Of a stretch of DNA of 52,792 bases, positions 18,687 to 27,578 are shown in pieces. The stretch spans positions 1-52,792 of the forward strand of contig CANLTI010000035.1 of assembly GCA_947494095.1 (NCBI GenBank), given 5' to 3'. Under the pieces are notes generated by a model, which saw only the letters and a program-made list of their open reading frames with translations, did not search any database and was not told where the DNA came from. The DNA comes from an uncultured Pseudomonadales bacterium. Lineage in GTDB: Bacteria; Pseudomonadota; Gammaproteobacteria; Pseudomonadales; Cellvibrionaceae. Numbering within the stretch: the first letter of the stretch is position 1; each line of letters opens with the position of its first letter. The translations under genes and the position numbers were made by a program.

Positions 18687-19235
18687 TTATTGATATTTTT
18701 CGGGTAGATTTGCATCTTTTAGTAGGCTGTTTATCTCTTGTTTTAATTCGATAATTCTTAGCTCTCTGGATTCTGCGGCGTCAAAGACTTGTGCAACCTG
18801 ATGGTCTTTATCTTTAAATTCTGAATAAATATTTCTGAGTTTTTCATTCGATTCATCTATGGCAATTAAGCTTAGAAAGTAGTTTGTTTTAGCAGCAATG
18901 ACAACGGCTGTGATCACTGATGTTATCGCTGTTAGCCCTTTAATATAAGATTGAAGCTCATATGCAGGGTTCCATATTACATAAATATTAAAAAGATGAG
19001 TTAAGCCGCACAAGACAATGAATGCTGCAAATAATATAGCAACGCTAATACTTGGGGCGTGCGAATGACGCCAAGCGATGATTGCGATGCTTGTTGGGAT
19101 TGAAATATATGCAAGTGCTGTTAAAGCGTCGGCCACAACATGGGCCCATAAAATATCGGGCCGCCATAAATAGCAATGACCATGAGGCATAAATTGATTG
19201 TTGGCCCCTAATAAAATTTTTAATGATTCGAACAT
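18687..19235 (-). CDS. Stand-alone ethylene-receptor-like (ETR1 N-terminal) copper-binding membrane protein
   Basis: The 182 residues form three membrane helices followed by a coiled coil. The membrane part aligns with the ethylene-binding domain of plant ETR1 and cyanobacterial SynEtr1. All seven residues known to matter in ETR1 are present: Asp36, Tyr43, Ile46, Pro47, Ile73, Cys76 and His80 (ETR1 Asp25, Tyr32, Ile35, Pro36, Ile62, Cys65, His69), within ADALTALAYISIP and FIVLCGLTH. Cys76 and His80 would hold Cu(I). The HGHCYLWRP start is typical of bacterial members. The protein ends in RELRIIELKQEINSLL, a linker usually found between domains, with no kinase attached. Binding of ethylene is inferred, not shown. 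Confidence 0.85.
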   Translation of the reverse strand: MFESLKILLGANNQFMPHGHCYLWRPDILWAHVVADALTALAYISIPTSIAIIAWRHSHAPSISVAILFAAFIVLCGLTHLFNIYVIWNPAYELQSYIKGLTAITSVITAVVIAAKTNYFLSLIAIDESNEKLRNIYSEFKDKDHQVAQVFDAAESRELRIIELKQEINSLLKDANLPEKYQ

Positions 19236-19264
19236 AGAATAGCCTTGATATGATGAGTCTATTG

Positions 19265-21301
19265 TTAAATAATATTTTTTAGTTCAGTGATATCATAATT
19301 GACGCCTATTATGATGCCGGTATTTTTTTTGTGGTGGACTACTTTTTGGCTTGTTATATTGCGGTTTGTTGTATTGTGATGAGCGGGATTGAGGTGGGCA
19401 TACTCAGCAAAAGCTTTGATATAACGGACTACTCCGCTGCTGTGAAAAATACGGAATTCAGCTTCAAATACTTTATGTGTATTGATCGTTCGCTCTAATT
19501 TATCAGATACGGTTTTGAGGTCGTCGGGGTGAATGGTGCTTTTCCAGCAGGTAAGTGTCCCTAGAAAATCGCTATCGCAAAGCCCATAAAGTGTGTGCAT
19601 TTGCGCGTCCCATTGTAGTTCACCATTATTGATGTCAAGCTGCCAAATACCTATTTTAGAAACTCTTGTGGCTAATTCAAGCCTGTGCTTACTGTCACTC
19701 AAGGCCTGTTGTATATGATGAAGCTGTGTGATATCCGAGCGAATAGAAATGTATTCAACAATACTACCGTTCTTATCTTTTAGGGCTGTAATGGTTGTAT
19801 CTACCCAGTAGAGGTCTCCCTCTTTATGTTTGTTGCATATTTCACCTTGCCAAACGCCTTTTTGTGCAACATCACGAAAGAGTGATTGCCAAAATATTAC
19901 AGAGTGCTGCCCCGAGCTAACCACGCGATGATTTTGCCCTATGAGTTCGTCAATACAGTAGCCACTAATTTTTGAAAATGCGGTATTTGCATAGGTGATA
20001 ACACCGCTGGCATTGGTGATAGAAACAATAGCGTGCTGGTCAATGATGTAATTTCTGGCTTTTAATTGTTCTAATGCTTTTTGAGTTTGTTGGGTGCTGG
20101 TGGTTAGCTCTTGAGTGCGCGCTATGACTAGGCTTTCGAGAGTATCGTGGCTTTTTTTTAAGGAAGACAATATTTTATTGTGAGATTTTATCCATATCCC
20201 CGTTATTGCAATAACAAATAAACACAATGTACTAATGACAAAAATAATGAGATTTCTCAACCAATAATAGCTTTTAAGTGCTGTCGATGTTTCTTCTTCG
20301 GCAATCACACCAATACCTAGATCATCGTTCCATTTAGCTACTGCATAAACATTTTTATTTAAATGATTGATGTAGCTAACGGTACTGTACAGCGTTATTT
20401 TTTGGTTGCTCTCTAGCATGGCGTTGGCAATGGGAGTTAGTGGATCGTTTGCGTTATCTTGAGTGAGTGATGCTTTTTGATGAAACGGCGATACTCTTAG
20501 TGACAAGATGGCCTGTTCGTTTTTTTGGATGATATCTAGGGAGTGGTAGTCGTCAATATTTTTGGGGTTACTGAGTAAATAACCTTGACGATTGACTGAA
20601 AAGACAGTGATAGCTGCGCGTTCTATATCATGTAATTGAGAGTATTGTTTGTCGGGAGCGATGCGCTCACTTAATAATGCAATGGTGTCTCCCTCTGCAT
20701 TAATGATTGGGGCGACGAAGAAGGCACTAGGGGGCACTTTTTGGCCTTTAATATTGCTTTGCCTAGCAATCGGAATATCGGATGGTATAGGTGCAATAAA
20801 TTGCGGCACCCCTTTTACTGCTCTATCAAATTGCTCGGTAAGATGATTAAAAATAAGGTTTTTGCTGCCAATATTGTTATTTCGCATGGATGCGATACTG
20901 GTGCCATCGAGTGCAATAATAAAAAAACCAAAGTTACCGAGTAATAGTTTTTGTTCTTTTATGAACTCTCTGAGTGCTTGTAATGTTGGATTATGTAAGC
21001 TTTGGCCGTTGTTGTAGTGGGCGATTTGAGCCTGCGCTAAATGCTGAAAGTGAGGGTGGTTGGCAAGGCGTTGTAAATTGGTTGTTTTTTGGTTTTTCCA
21101 AAAAATTAAGCTTTGCAGTGTTTTGTCGACAGTGAGTGATAGCATGTGCTCGATATTGGTATGCTGAGCTGTTTTTATTTTACCAATTGTGGTTGCGCCG
21201 AGAATTAAGGCTAAAGACACCAGTGCAGAGGCAAAAATAAGCGCAGCGGTGCTGATTTCATATTCGGTCGATTGCGCAGCGTGATGGCTCATGGCATTCA
21301 T
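19265..21301 (-). CDS. dCache-PAS-PAS membrane sensor without output domain
   Basis: This 678-residue protein has a membrane helix near 18-40, a large periplasmic double-Cache-like sensor (about 45-340, with GNFGFFIIALDGTSIAS and VFSVNRQGYLLSNP segments), a second helix near 350-372 and a coiled coil. Two PAS-PAC domains follow (about 420-540 and 545-675). It stops directly after the second PAC motif (NYDITELKNII). There is no HisKA, GGDEF, EAL or methyl-accepting module, so it cannot signal alone. It is the first gene of the cluster, 29 bp before the ethylene-receptor-like gene. The second methionine (21292) is an equally possible start. Confidence 0.87.
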   Translation of the reverse strand: MNAMSHHAAQSTEYEISTAALIFASALVSLALILGATTIGKIKTAQHTNIEHMLSLTVDKTLQSLIFWKNQKTTNLQRLANHPHFQHLAQAQIAHYNNGQSLHNPTLQALREFIKEQKLLLGNFGFFIIALDGTSIASMRNNNIGSKNLIFNHLTEQFDRAVKGVPQFIAPIPSDIPIARQSNIKGQKVPPSAFFVAPIINAEGDTIALLSERIAPDKQYSQLHDIERAAITVFSVNRQGYLLSNPKNIDDYHSLDIIQKNEQAILSLRVSPFHQKASLTQDNANDPLTPIANAMLESNQKITLYSTVSYINHLNKNVYAVAKWNDDLGIGVIAEEETSTALKSYYWLRNLIIFVISTLCLFVIAITGIWIKSHNKILSSLKKSHDTLESLVIARTQELTTSTQQTQKALEQLKARNYIIDQHAIVSITNASGVITYANTAFSKISGYCIDELIGQNHRVVSSGQHSVIFWQSLFRDVAQKGVWQGEICNKHKEGDLYWVDTTITALKDKNGSIVEYISIRSDITQLHHIQQALSDSKHRLELATRVSKIGIWQLDINNGELQWDAQMHTLYGLCDSDFLGTLTCWKSTIHPDDLKTVSDKLERTINTHKVFEAEFRIFHSSGVVRYIKAFAEYAHLNPAHHNTTNRNITSQKVVHHKKNTGIIIGVNYDITELKNII

Positions 21302-21360
21302 TTTTTGTATAGGATGTTTGTAGCTTAGTTTATTATGAGTGTCGAGGTTATTTAAATATT

Positions 21361-21440
21361 AAGGGGCGCATGCCGAGCCGAGGCATGTAACGCTTTGAGC
21401 TGCGCAGAAGAGGATGGAAAAACAAGTATTATTGGGTTAT
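21361..21440 (-). repeat. Dispersed repeat B, copy 2 (inverted, partial)
   Basis: Read on the minus strand, this stretch matches the family by CCAATAATA, CTGCGCAGCTCAAAGCGTTA, ACATGCCTCGGC and GGCATGC blocks. It lies between the sensor gene cluster and the hemL terminator. Confidence 0.45.
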
Positions 21441-21477
21441 GTATTTTTTCTTGGCCCTTCTTATATTGAACAGGCAT

Positions 21478-21512
21478 AAAAAAACCCGCACGAGGCGGGT
21501 TTGGCTATTTTG
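21478..21512 (-). terminator. Rho-independent terminator after hemL
   Basis: On the minus strand a GC-rich stem AAACCCGCC / GGCGGGTTT-type hairpin (AACCCGCCTCGTGCGGGTT) is followed by seven T. It lies about 60 bp after the hemL stop. Confidence 0.85.
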
Positions 21513-21572
21513 TTAACTAGGCGTACCTAAGGCTGTGTATTTGGCCAAATGTATAAAGTTGCAGGCGTAAGG

Positions 21573-22844
21573 TTAGAGTGTTGCAAACACCTTGCGAGCA
21601 ACGTTTAAGGTTTCTTCAATATCGGCATCGGTGTGGGCAGTACTCATAAAGGCGGCTTCGTAAGAGGCGGGTGCTAGATTAACACCACCTTCTAACATAC
21701 CGTGAAAGAACTTATTAAAGCGATCATTATCACAGGCCATCACTTGCGCATAGTTAGATACTTTTTTATCGGTGGTAAAAAACCCGCCCCACATGCTGCC
21801 TATGTAATTAACGGTAAAAGGAATCCCGGCTTCGTCGGCTACCGCTTGCATGCCTTCGGCAATTTTTTTAGTTTTTGCAAATAACTGCTCATAAAAACCC
21901 TCTTGCTGTACTAGCTTCATCATTGCAAGGCCAGCGGCCATTGATACGGGGTTGCCCGATAATGTACCGGCTTGGTAAACCGGACCTACAGGCGCGATAT
22001 AGTCCATGATTTCGGCTTTACCGCCAAAAGCGCCCACAGGCATACCGCCGCCAATCACTTTACCTAAGCAGGTGAGGTCGGGCGTAATACCGGTAAAGCC
22101 TTGTACGCCGCCGGTGCCAAATCTAAAGCCTGTCATGACTTCATCAAAAATAAGAACGGCGCCATATTCAGTGCACACTTCGCGTAGGGTTTCTAAAAAG
22201 CCTGGCTCTGGCGGAATGCAGTTCATGTTACCGGCTACAGGCTCGACAATAATGCATGAAATATCGGAGCCGGCTTCTTTAAAGGCTTGGCGTACTTGCT
22301 CGGAATTGTTATAGCTTAAGGTAATGGTGTGATCGGCAATACTAGCCGGTACGCCGGGTGAGCTAGGAACACCAAAAGTGAGCGCGCCAGAACCCGCTTT
22401 AACTAGTAGTGAATCTGAGTGCCCGTGATAGCAGCCTTCAAACTTAACGATTTTATCGCGCCCGGTAAAGCCGCGCGCTAAGCGAATAGCGCTCATGGTC
22501 GCTTCGGTACCTGAGCTCACAAAGCGGACTTTTTCTAGGCTAGGTACAAGCTTAATGACCTCCTCGGCGAGAGTGGTTTCTATTTGTGTGGGCGCGCCAA
22601 AACTAAGGCCTAGCTTGGCTTTTTCGATAACGGCATTTAAAACGTCGGGGTGATTGTGGCCTGCAATCATCGGCCCCCAGCTTAATACATAGTCGATATA
22701 GCGCTTGCCATCGGCATCAAATAAATAAGCGCCTTGTGCACGCTCAATAAATATAGGGTCGCCACCTACGGCTTTAAAGGCGCGTACAGGCGAGTTAACG
22801 CCACCAGGAATAACGGCTTTGGCTTGGTCGAATAATTGGCTCAT
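21573..22844 (-). CDS. hemL: Glutamate-1-semialdehyde 2,1-aminomutase HemL
   Basis: This PLP-dependent aminomutase makes 5-aminolevulinate, the first dedicated tetrapyrrole precursor, from glutamate-1-semialdehyde in the C5 pathway. The 423 residues begin [22 protein letters not shown] and carry the PLP aspartate in [11 protein letters not shown] (233-243) and the PLP lysine Lys262 in [17 protein letters not shown]. Length and motifs are canonical. It is the last gene of thiD-thiE-hemL, an order conserved in many gammaproteobacteria, and has a terminator behind it. Confidence 0.97.
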   Translation of the reverse strand: MSQLFDQAKAVIPGGVNSPVRAFKAVGGDPIFIERAQGAYLFDADGKRYIDYVLSWGPMIAGHNHPDVLNAVIEKAKLGLSFGAPTQIETTLAEEVIKLVPSLEKVRFVSSGTEATMSAIRLARGFTGRDKIVKFEGCYHGHSDSLLVKAGSGALTFGVPSSPGVPASIADHTITLSYNNSEQVRQAFKEAGSDISCIIVEPVAGNMNCIPPEPGFLETLREVCTEYGAVLIFDEVMTGFRFGTGGVQGFTGITPDLTCLGKVIGGGMPVGAFGGKAEIMDYIAPVGPVYQAGTLSGNPVSMAAGLAMMKLVQQEGFYEQLFAKTKKIAEGMQAVADEAGIPFTVNYIGSMWGGFFTTDKKVSNYAQVMACDNDRFNKFFHGMLEGGVNLAPASYEAAFMSTAHTDADIEETLNVARKVFATL

Positions 22845-22899
22845 AAATAAAGACTTATTAGTAGGAGTGGAATGAAAGGTTGTGTGAATAGACGGGCTA

Positions 22900-23526
22900 T
22901 TATGCGCTAATCGCGCGACAAAAGTCCCGTGCGCGGGCTTCTACGTTGTCGCAGGCAAATAAACTGTGACACACAGCAATTGCTGAGGCACCCGCGTGCA
23001 TAACACTGTGGCTATTGTCGGGTGTGATACCGCCAATGGCAATAACTGGCACGTTAAGGTGGCGTGCTTGGTTTAGCAAGGTGAGTGGAGCCGCCTTGGC
23101 ATGAGGCTTGGTACTCGAGTTAAAAAAGCGGCCAAAGGCGACATAGCTTGCACCGTCGTGTATAGCGGTATTGGCTAGGCTTAGCTGGTCGTGGCAAGTT
23201 ACGCCAATAACGGCGTGAGGGTCCATGTCCTGACGGGCTTGTCGCACGCTACCGTCGCCTTGACCTAAGTGTAAACCGTGGGCTTGGCTGGCTATAGCCA
23301 GTTGTAGATCATCATTAATAATAAGTTTGGCATTATATTGCTCACATAAGCGCTTTAGGGCGCAAGCTTGCGTGAGGCGAAGTGCTTGATCCTTAGATTT
23401 GTCGCGGTATTGCAGCCACTGGCAGCCACCTTGTAATGCGGCTTGAGCTTTGATGAGCATAAGCTCACCGGGCATAAGAGTACTATCGGTGATGGCATAA
23501 AGCATGGTGTGGTGTTCGACATACAA
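22900..23526 (-). CDS. thiE: Thiamine-phosphate synthase ThiE
   Basis: ThiE joins HMP-pyrophosphate to thiazole phosphate to form thiamine monophosphate. The 208-residue TIM-barrel protein contains the family motifs QYRDKSKD (38-45), [15 protein letters not shown] and [10 protein letters not shown]. The ATG chosen gives [14 protein letters not shown]; a start at the second methionine (23505) would also be compatible. It is 90 bp downstream of the thiD-like gene and 55 bp upstream of hemL. No TPP riboswitch is visible ahead of the operon. Confidence 0.93.
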   Translation of the reverse strand: MYVEHHTMLYAITDSTLMPGELMLIKAQAALQGGCQWLQYRDKSKDQALRLTQACALKRLCEQYNAKLIINDDLQLAIASQAHGLHLGQGDGSVRQARQDMDPHAVIGVTCHDQLSLANTAIHDGASYVAFGRFFNSSTKPHAKAAPLTLLNQARHLNVPVIAIGGITPDNSHSVMHAGASAIAVCHSLFACDNVEARARDFCRAISA

Positions 23527-23616
23527 AGTGGGTTCAACCGTATTAAGGCGCTAGGTGTTGCATATTTAATGAATAGCGATTGTACGCAATAATCGGTGTT
23601 TATAGGCAGTGCGATT

Positions 23617-24414
23617 TTAGAGTTTATTTTTGGCCCAAAACAAACGATTAGGAATTGGGCTGTCAAAGCCAATGCGTCTGGCGTTTATTGCGGCCTGGCT
23701 GGTGAATTTTAACCCTTCTTGAGTCGCTGTGGCTATTGAGCTGCCGTGCCCAATATAGGTTGTGATGGCGGCACCAAGCACATCTTCAATGGCGACAGAT
23801 TGGGGTTGGCAGCCATCGGCTTGCCATGGGTGAGTCATCAAAATGGTGTCTTCATTGTATAGCGTATAGTCAAATCGACGTACTGATGGTGTGCACTGAT
23901 ATGTAAGTAAGTGTTCACAGTTATTGGCAAACAGGCGATGGATATACTCTTCGCTTGCTGGCGCATTGGAGGTTAATGGCGCTGTATCGGCATCATTACA
24001 AATGAGCAGCTTACAATGTGGAATTAACAGCTCGGCGCAGGCGTTGGGGTAGTTGGCTTGAGTTTGGGAGTCGTTAGGCCATAAGTGTAGTAGTGTATTG
24101 AAGACCACAGGAATATCGGGGTAGTCTTGCAATATGGAGTGTATAGCCTCAAGGTTAGCCACTGAGCCAACGTAGCCTACATAGATAGCAGCAATAGGCA
24201 TGTCTTCTAGTACTGAGCGAGCCTGCTGAATCAATAGGCTGCTCTCTACGGCGATGATATTGGGCTGGGTGCTGCTATCGGCGCACAATGCGGTTGCTAT
24301 ACTGGCGCAGTGGCCGCCAAGGCTGGCGACGACTTCAGCAATAGCCTGAACACCAGCGCGGCCGGCGGGGTCTAGCGGTGCAAAGCACAATATGACAGGT
24401 GGCGTAGCTTCCAT
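23617..24414 (-). CDS. thiD: Degenerate ThiD-like (HMP/HMP-P kinase family) protein
   Basis: The length (265), position before thiE and overall pattern fit ThiD, the ribokinase-fold kinase of hydroxymethylpyrimidine. Key motifs are eroded, however. The substrate motif DPSGGAGxQAD reads DPAGRAGVQAI. The DPV segment in the middle reads FNTLL. The C-terminal GSGCT/GTGDT anion-hole and catalytic Cys motif is replaced by VAIEDVLGAAITTY. The reading frame is intact, so the protein is probably expressed, but kinase activity is doubtful. It could be regulatory or on the way to loss if another ThiD exists elsewhere. Confidence 0.75.
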   Translation of the reverse strand: MEATPPVILCFAPLDPAGRAGVQAIAEVVASLGGHCASIATALCADSSTQPNIIAVESSLLIQQARSVLEDMPIAAIYVGYVGSVANLEAIHSILQDYPDIPVVFNTLLHLWPNDSQTQANYPNACAELLIPHCKLLICNDADTAPLTSNAPASEEYIHRLFANNCEHLLTYQCTPSVRRFDYTLYNEDTILMTHPWQADGCQPQSVAIEDVLGAAITTYIGHGSSIATATQEGLKFTSQAAINARRIGFDSPIPNRLFWAKNKL

Positions 24415-24968
24415 TGTGGATCCTTCAATTGCTTGGGGCTAGGTTTTACAATATTGATCATTCATTATAAACGGTAATTTAGTTAGGAGTGCTACCGTGC
24501 AGGGTTCAACGCTCAATACCCGCAATAAGCCGTCAGCCCAGTTGAGCGATTACCTAATGAGCTATTGCTATAAAAGTAACAATTATAAATGACCTAAACT
24601 GAGTGTTTAGCTTAGCTGTTTTGTCTGTCATTGGCAGGGTTTTTTGAGCGTTATGGCGTAGATTGCGTGAGTAGTAGCACCAGTGGTAAGGTTTCGTAAT
24701 CTAGTTAGAATCAATGTAACTATTCAGCTCAGCTGGTAAGCCTCACCTGAGAGGGTGCTGATGGGTTATTTTTTGGGCATTTAAGCGCCGGGAGCGCTTA
24801 TATAGCGACCATGGATGGCTTGAGCGGCCCAGAAAATGATTCATTAGCGCCCAATTACGGCCCCTCTGAATAGTTACGAATCAATAAATATAATAATGAT
24901 GAGTGGTCATCTTAATTTTTATCAGCTGACGTGTATCAGCTTATTTTTAATGACGTACGGAGTAGATT
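24415..24968. other. Intergenic region with divergent promoters and a MITE
   Basis: This 554-bp divergent spacer between the thiD-like gene and the DUF4136 gene contains the MITE at 24716-24877. No ORF or riboswitch-like structure is recognised in the remainder. Confidence 0.6.
24716..24877. mobile_element. IS66-like MITE, short form, with perfect TIR and 8-bp target duplication
   Basis: The left end GTAACTATTCAG and right end CTGAATAGTTAC are exact 12-bp inverted repeats. GAATCAAT occurs immediately outside both ends (24708-24715 and 24878-24885), an exact target duplication. The 162-bp interior carries the family core, including GGGCATTTAAGCGC, AGCGCTTATATAGCG and ATGGATGGCTTGAGCGGCC. It is the cleanest type copy in the window. 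Confidence 0.9.
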
Positions 24969-25598
24969 ATGTTGACGAGTATGAGGCAAATAATGAACAA
25001 AACAGTGAAAGCCATAGCCGCTAAAGCCGCTGTGATAAGTGTGTTATTGGTAGGTGCTTGTATTTTAGTGGGGTGTGCTACAGGGCCTAAAATTCATGCC
25101 GTTTATGAGCCGGGTATTAACTTTAATGATTATAAAACCTATGCATTTGTCGATGAGCTAGCCCCTAAAGGAGAACAGGGTTACCGCACTTTAACCAATA
25201 AGTACTTACACAATGCCATTCGCAAAGAGCTTAATAGCCGGGGTTTAACAGAAACCCAAAATGCTGATTTACTGATTAATTTTAATGTCAGCACTAAAGA
25301 GAAGCTCACCTCTACTACCTCACCTACGCCTCTTAGTAGCTACTATAACTTTCGCGGCGGCTATAGTTATGGCATGGGATATGGCACCGAAACACGCGTA
25401 AGCCAATATACCGAAGGCACTTTGAATATTGATGTGGTTGACGCTTCGCAAAAGCAACTAATCTGGGAAGGTGTGGCCGTTGGCAAGCTCAAACAACCGA
25501 AAGAAAATCAATTGCGCAGTGAAATTTTTGGCGTAGTACAGCAGATTTTTGTTCGCTACCCTGTTGCTGGTCCTACGCTTGTGAAGCCTGCTTTATAG
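24969..25598 (+). CDS. DUF4136-family lipoprotein
   Basis: This 209-residue protein has a lipoprotein signal: an N-terminal basic region, a hydrophobic stretch and the lipobox ILVGC. The mature part fits DUF4136, with the N-terminal FNDYKTYAFVDE, LHNAIRKELNSRGL, ADLLINFNV and C-terminal QKQLIWEGVAVGKLK motifs. The function of the family is unknown; members are membrane-anchored envelope proteins. The first ATG is preferred because CGGAG lies 7 bp upstream; a second ATG at 25002 would shorten the signal. It is monocistronic, with a strong hairpin downstream. Confidence 0.85.
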   Translation: MLTSMRQIMNKTVKAIAAKAAVISVLLVGACILVGCATGPKIHAVYEPGINFNDYKTYAFVDELAPKGEQGYRTLTNKYLHNAIRKELNSRGLTETQNADLLINFNVSTKEKLTSTTSPTPLSSYYNFRGGYSYGMGYGTETRVSQYTEGTLNIDVVDASQKQLIWEGVAVGKLKQPKENQLRSEIFGVVQQIFVRYPVAGPTLVKPAL

Positions 25599-25722
25599 TG
25601 TATGAATAGTGATCGTTACCGCATTGAGGCTCTTACTCGTGCTGGTATCGATTGTAGGTTTCGAGGTATTGGTTATGGTATTGAATGCTAGCCTAGATGC
25701 GATACACATCATCAAAAGCAAC

Positions 25723-25774
25723 CAATAGCAGGCAAAAAACGCGCGACTACGAGCGTGTTTTTTGCCTGTTATTG
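25723..25774. terminator. Bidirectional terminator between convergent genes
   Basis: A long hairpin pairs CAGGCAAAAAACGCGC with GCGTGTTTTTTGCCTG around GACTACGA. The A/T tracts sit inside the stem on both strands, so it can serve the DUF4136 gene and the convergent S41 peptidase gene. Confidence 0.75.
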
Positions 25775-25785
25775 ATCATAGTCGT

Positions 25786-27339
25786 TTATTCGTCGCGCAT
25801 AATAGTGCTAGATAACGGCGTAATTAATTGACCGTCAAAGCGCATAGGCTGATTATTTTTTAATGCGGACCGAATATAGCCAGCCGCTGTGGGGGGGCAC
25901 TGGTTATTGGCTCGATGAAATAAAGCCGTTTGTAACATGGCTTCGTTTTTATCGCCTAGCTCGCGGGTTAAGTCATCGCCGACCGTGCAGCCATTCACTT
26001 TATGATTTAGGGGGTTGTCGGTGCCATCATCAACCGGCGAAAAGCCATCGGCATAGTCGCCAAAGCCTTGCGCGTTGACGGTTTCAAAAATAATACTAAA
26101 GTAACGTCTACCGCAGTTGCTAATGGCATTAAAGCCGTGAGGCTTGCCGCAGGTAGCGCTACCTATTTGTATAACCTCTATGCCTAAGCCGCGCAGCCCA
26201 TTTATAAACCCCTCACTGGCCGAGCAGGTATTGCCCGTAGTGAGTACGTAAACACGGTTTAAGTTAACACTGGTTAACGGTTGCGGGCTGTTTTGACCAT
26301 TGCGGGTACTTTTAATAAAGCGGTAAGTTTTAGTGCTGTTATTGCGTTTGTCGTTGTATTGCAAGACGGTAAAGGCCGCTTGGTCATCACCTTGGGTGCC
26401 GGCGACTAAAAAACCAAGTTGTGCGCCAATATAGACAAACCCCCCGTTGTTATAACGTAAGTCAATCACAAGGTCATCAATGGTGTTACTGGCAAAAAAC
26501 TCAAAGGCTTCTTTGAGTTGGTCTTCTGCGGTGTAAGTATTAAACGTATTAAAGGCGAGATAGCCAACGTCACCGGTAGCAGTAGCAATAACACTGCGAC
26601 TGTATACAGCCGATGCAGCAACATTTTGCGATATGAGTGTTACTGGGTAATCATCACCGGCTTGTGTGACAAAAATAAATGAGGCTGTGGTGCCTAAAGG
26701 CGGTGAGTCAGCGACTGTTTTAATGACCTCTTCTTGTGCTGCCGAGGCGCCATTGATTGCAACGCCATCCACATGGCTTAACCACATGCCTCGCTTAATG
26801 CCGGCTTGGCTGGCAGGGGTGTTGGGCTCAACCCAAGCCACGTATCGCGTGCCGTTAACGTACTTCCAGCGAACACCGTACCCACCTTGCTCGCCGGTAT
26901 AGGTGAGCTGGTCGCCAATGACTTCATCTTCTGAAAAGTGAAAGCGGTCTTTGATGTTACCGTTAGTGGTTTTCTCTTCAGTTTTGAGTTTTTCAAAGTA
27001 GTCGCCAGAATTGTCGTAACTGTTAGGGTCTAGATCGGGCAGCTCTTTATACCAAAGGTATTTGGTGTGGCTCCACGATCGCAAAAAATGATTTTGATGC
27101 GCTGTGTTGCCTTGGCGGTCTAAAAAGGCTTTATGAGTATAGGGGTGTACGCCGGTACGAGGGTTTTCACAAAAATTGGCATACAGTCCAAAAGCGTCAT
27201 AGTTACCGGCTTCCCAATCAACGCTAGGTGGCGTCGCATTGCGGTCGTAACCACCACCACAACCGCCCATCAGTAAAGCGATTACGAGCAGAGCTGCTAT
27301 GGGCTGTGTGTTACACCATAAACCAGTTGGTAAATGCAT
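25786..27339 (-). CDS. S41-family peptidase lipoprotein (paralogue 1)
   Basis: From ATG 27339 this is a 517-residue lipoprotein with the lipobox LLMGGC directly before a Gly-rich mature start. A longer frame from 27435 would place 59 residues before that cysteine and is unlikely. The mature protein has an N-terminal RSWSHTKYLWYKELPDLDP segment and a PDZ-like domain (EPNTPASQAGIKRGMWLSHVDG). The S41 core follows, with DLVIDLRYNNGG, the serine box NTCSASEGFINGLRG and the lysine in ATCGKPHGF. These support a Ser-Lys protease of the outer periplasm. It is about half identical by eye to the gene at 28091-29773, so the pair arose by duplication. Confidence 0.87.
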   Translation of the reverse strand: MHLPTGLWCNTQPIAALLVIALLMGGCGGGYDRNATPPSVDWEAGNYDAFGLYANFCENPRTGVHPYTHKAFLDRQGNTAHQNHFLRSWSHTKYLWYKELPDLDPNSYDNSGDYFEKLKTEEKTTNGNIKDRFHFSEDEVIGDQLTYTGEQGGYGVRWKYVNGTRYVAWVEPNTPASQAGIKRGMWLSHVDGVAINGASAAQEEVIKTVADSPPLGTTASFIFVTQAGDDYPVTLISQNVAASAVYSRSVIATATGDVGYLAFNTFNTYTAEDQLKEAFEFFASNTIDDLVIDLRYNNGGFVYIGAQLGFLVAGTQGDDQAAFTVLQYNDKRNNSTKTYRFIKSTRNGQNSPQPLTSVNLNRVYVLTTGNTCSASEGFINGLRGLGIEVIQIGSATCGKPHGFNAISNCGRRYFSIIFETVNAQGFGDYADGFSPVDDGTDNPLNHKVNGCTVGDDLTRELGDKNEAMLQTALFHRANNQCPPTAAGYIRSALKNNQPMRFDGQLITPLSSTIMRDE

Positions 27340-27452
27340 CCTTAAAAACCCTAGAATTAAATGTAAGAGCTTTGATTGTAACGGCAAGTGACTGCTGAGT
27401 GCATGTAAAATTACGTGAGATGTTTGCAGTTTCACATTAGCCTAAATAATGT

Positions 27453-27538
27453 GTAACTATTCACAGGTGCGAGATCGGGCGCTAATGAATCATTTGCTGG
27501 GCCGCTCAAGCCATCCATGGGCGCTATATAAGCGCTCA
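27453..27538. mobile_element. Truncated IS66-like MITE (inverted half)
   Basis: Starting at GTAACTATTCA, this is the reverse complement of the right half of the family: GGGCGCTAATGAATCATTTG, CTGGGCCGCTCAAGCCATCC, GCGCTATATAAGCGCTC. The left half and its terminus are missing, so there is no target duplication. It sits just upstream of the S41 paralogue 1 start. Confidence 0.75.
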
Positions 27539-27578
27539 CTTATCGCCACTGTTAATGACGTTAAGTAAGCCCTACGAC

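Noticed and set aside
24415..24715. TPP riboswitch ahead of the thiD-thiE-hemL operon
   Set aside because: I looked on the minus strand upstream of 24414 for a CTGAGA/thi-box pattern and saw none.
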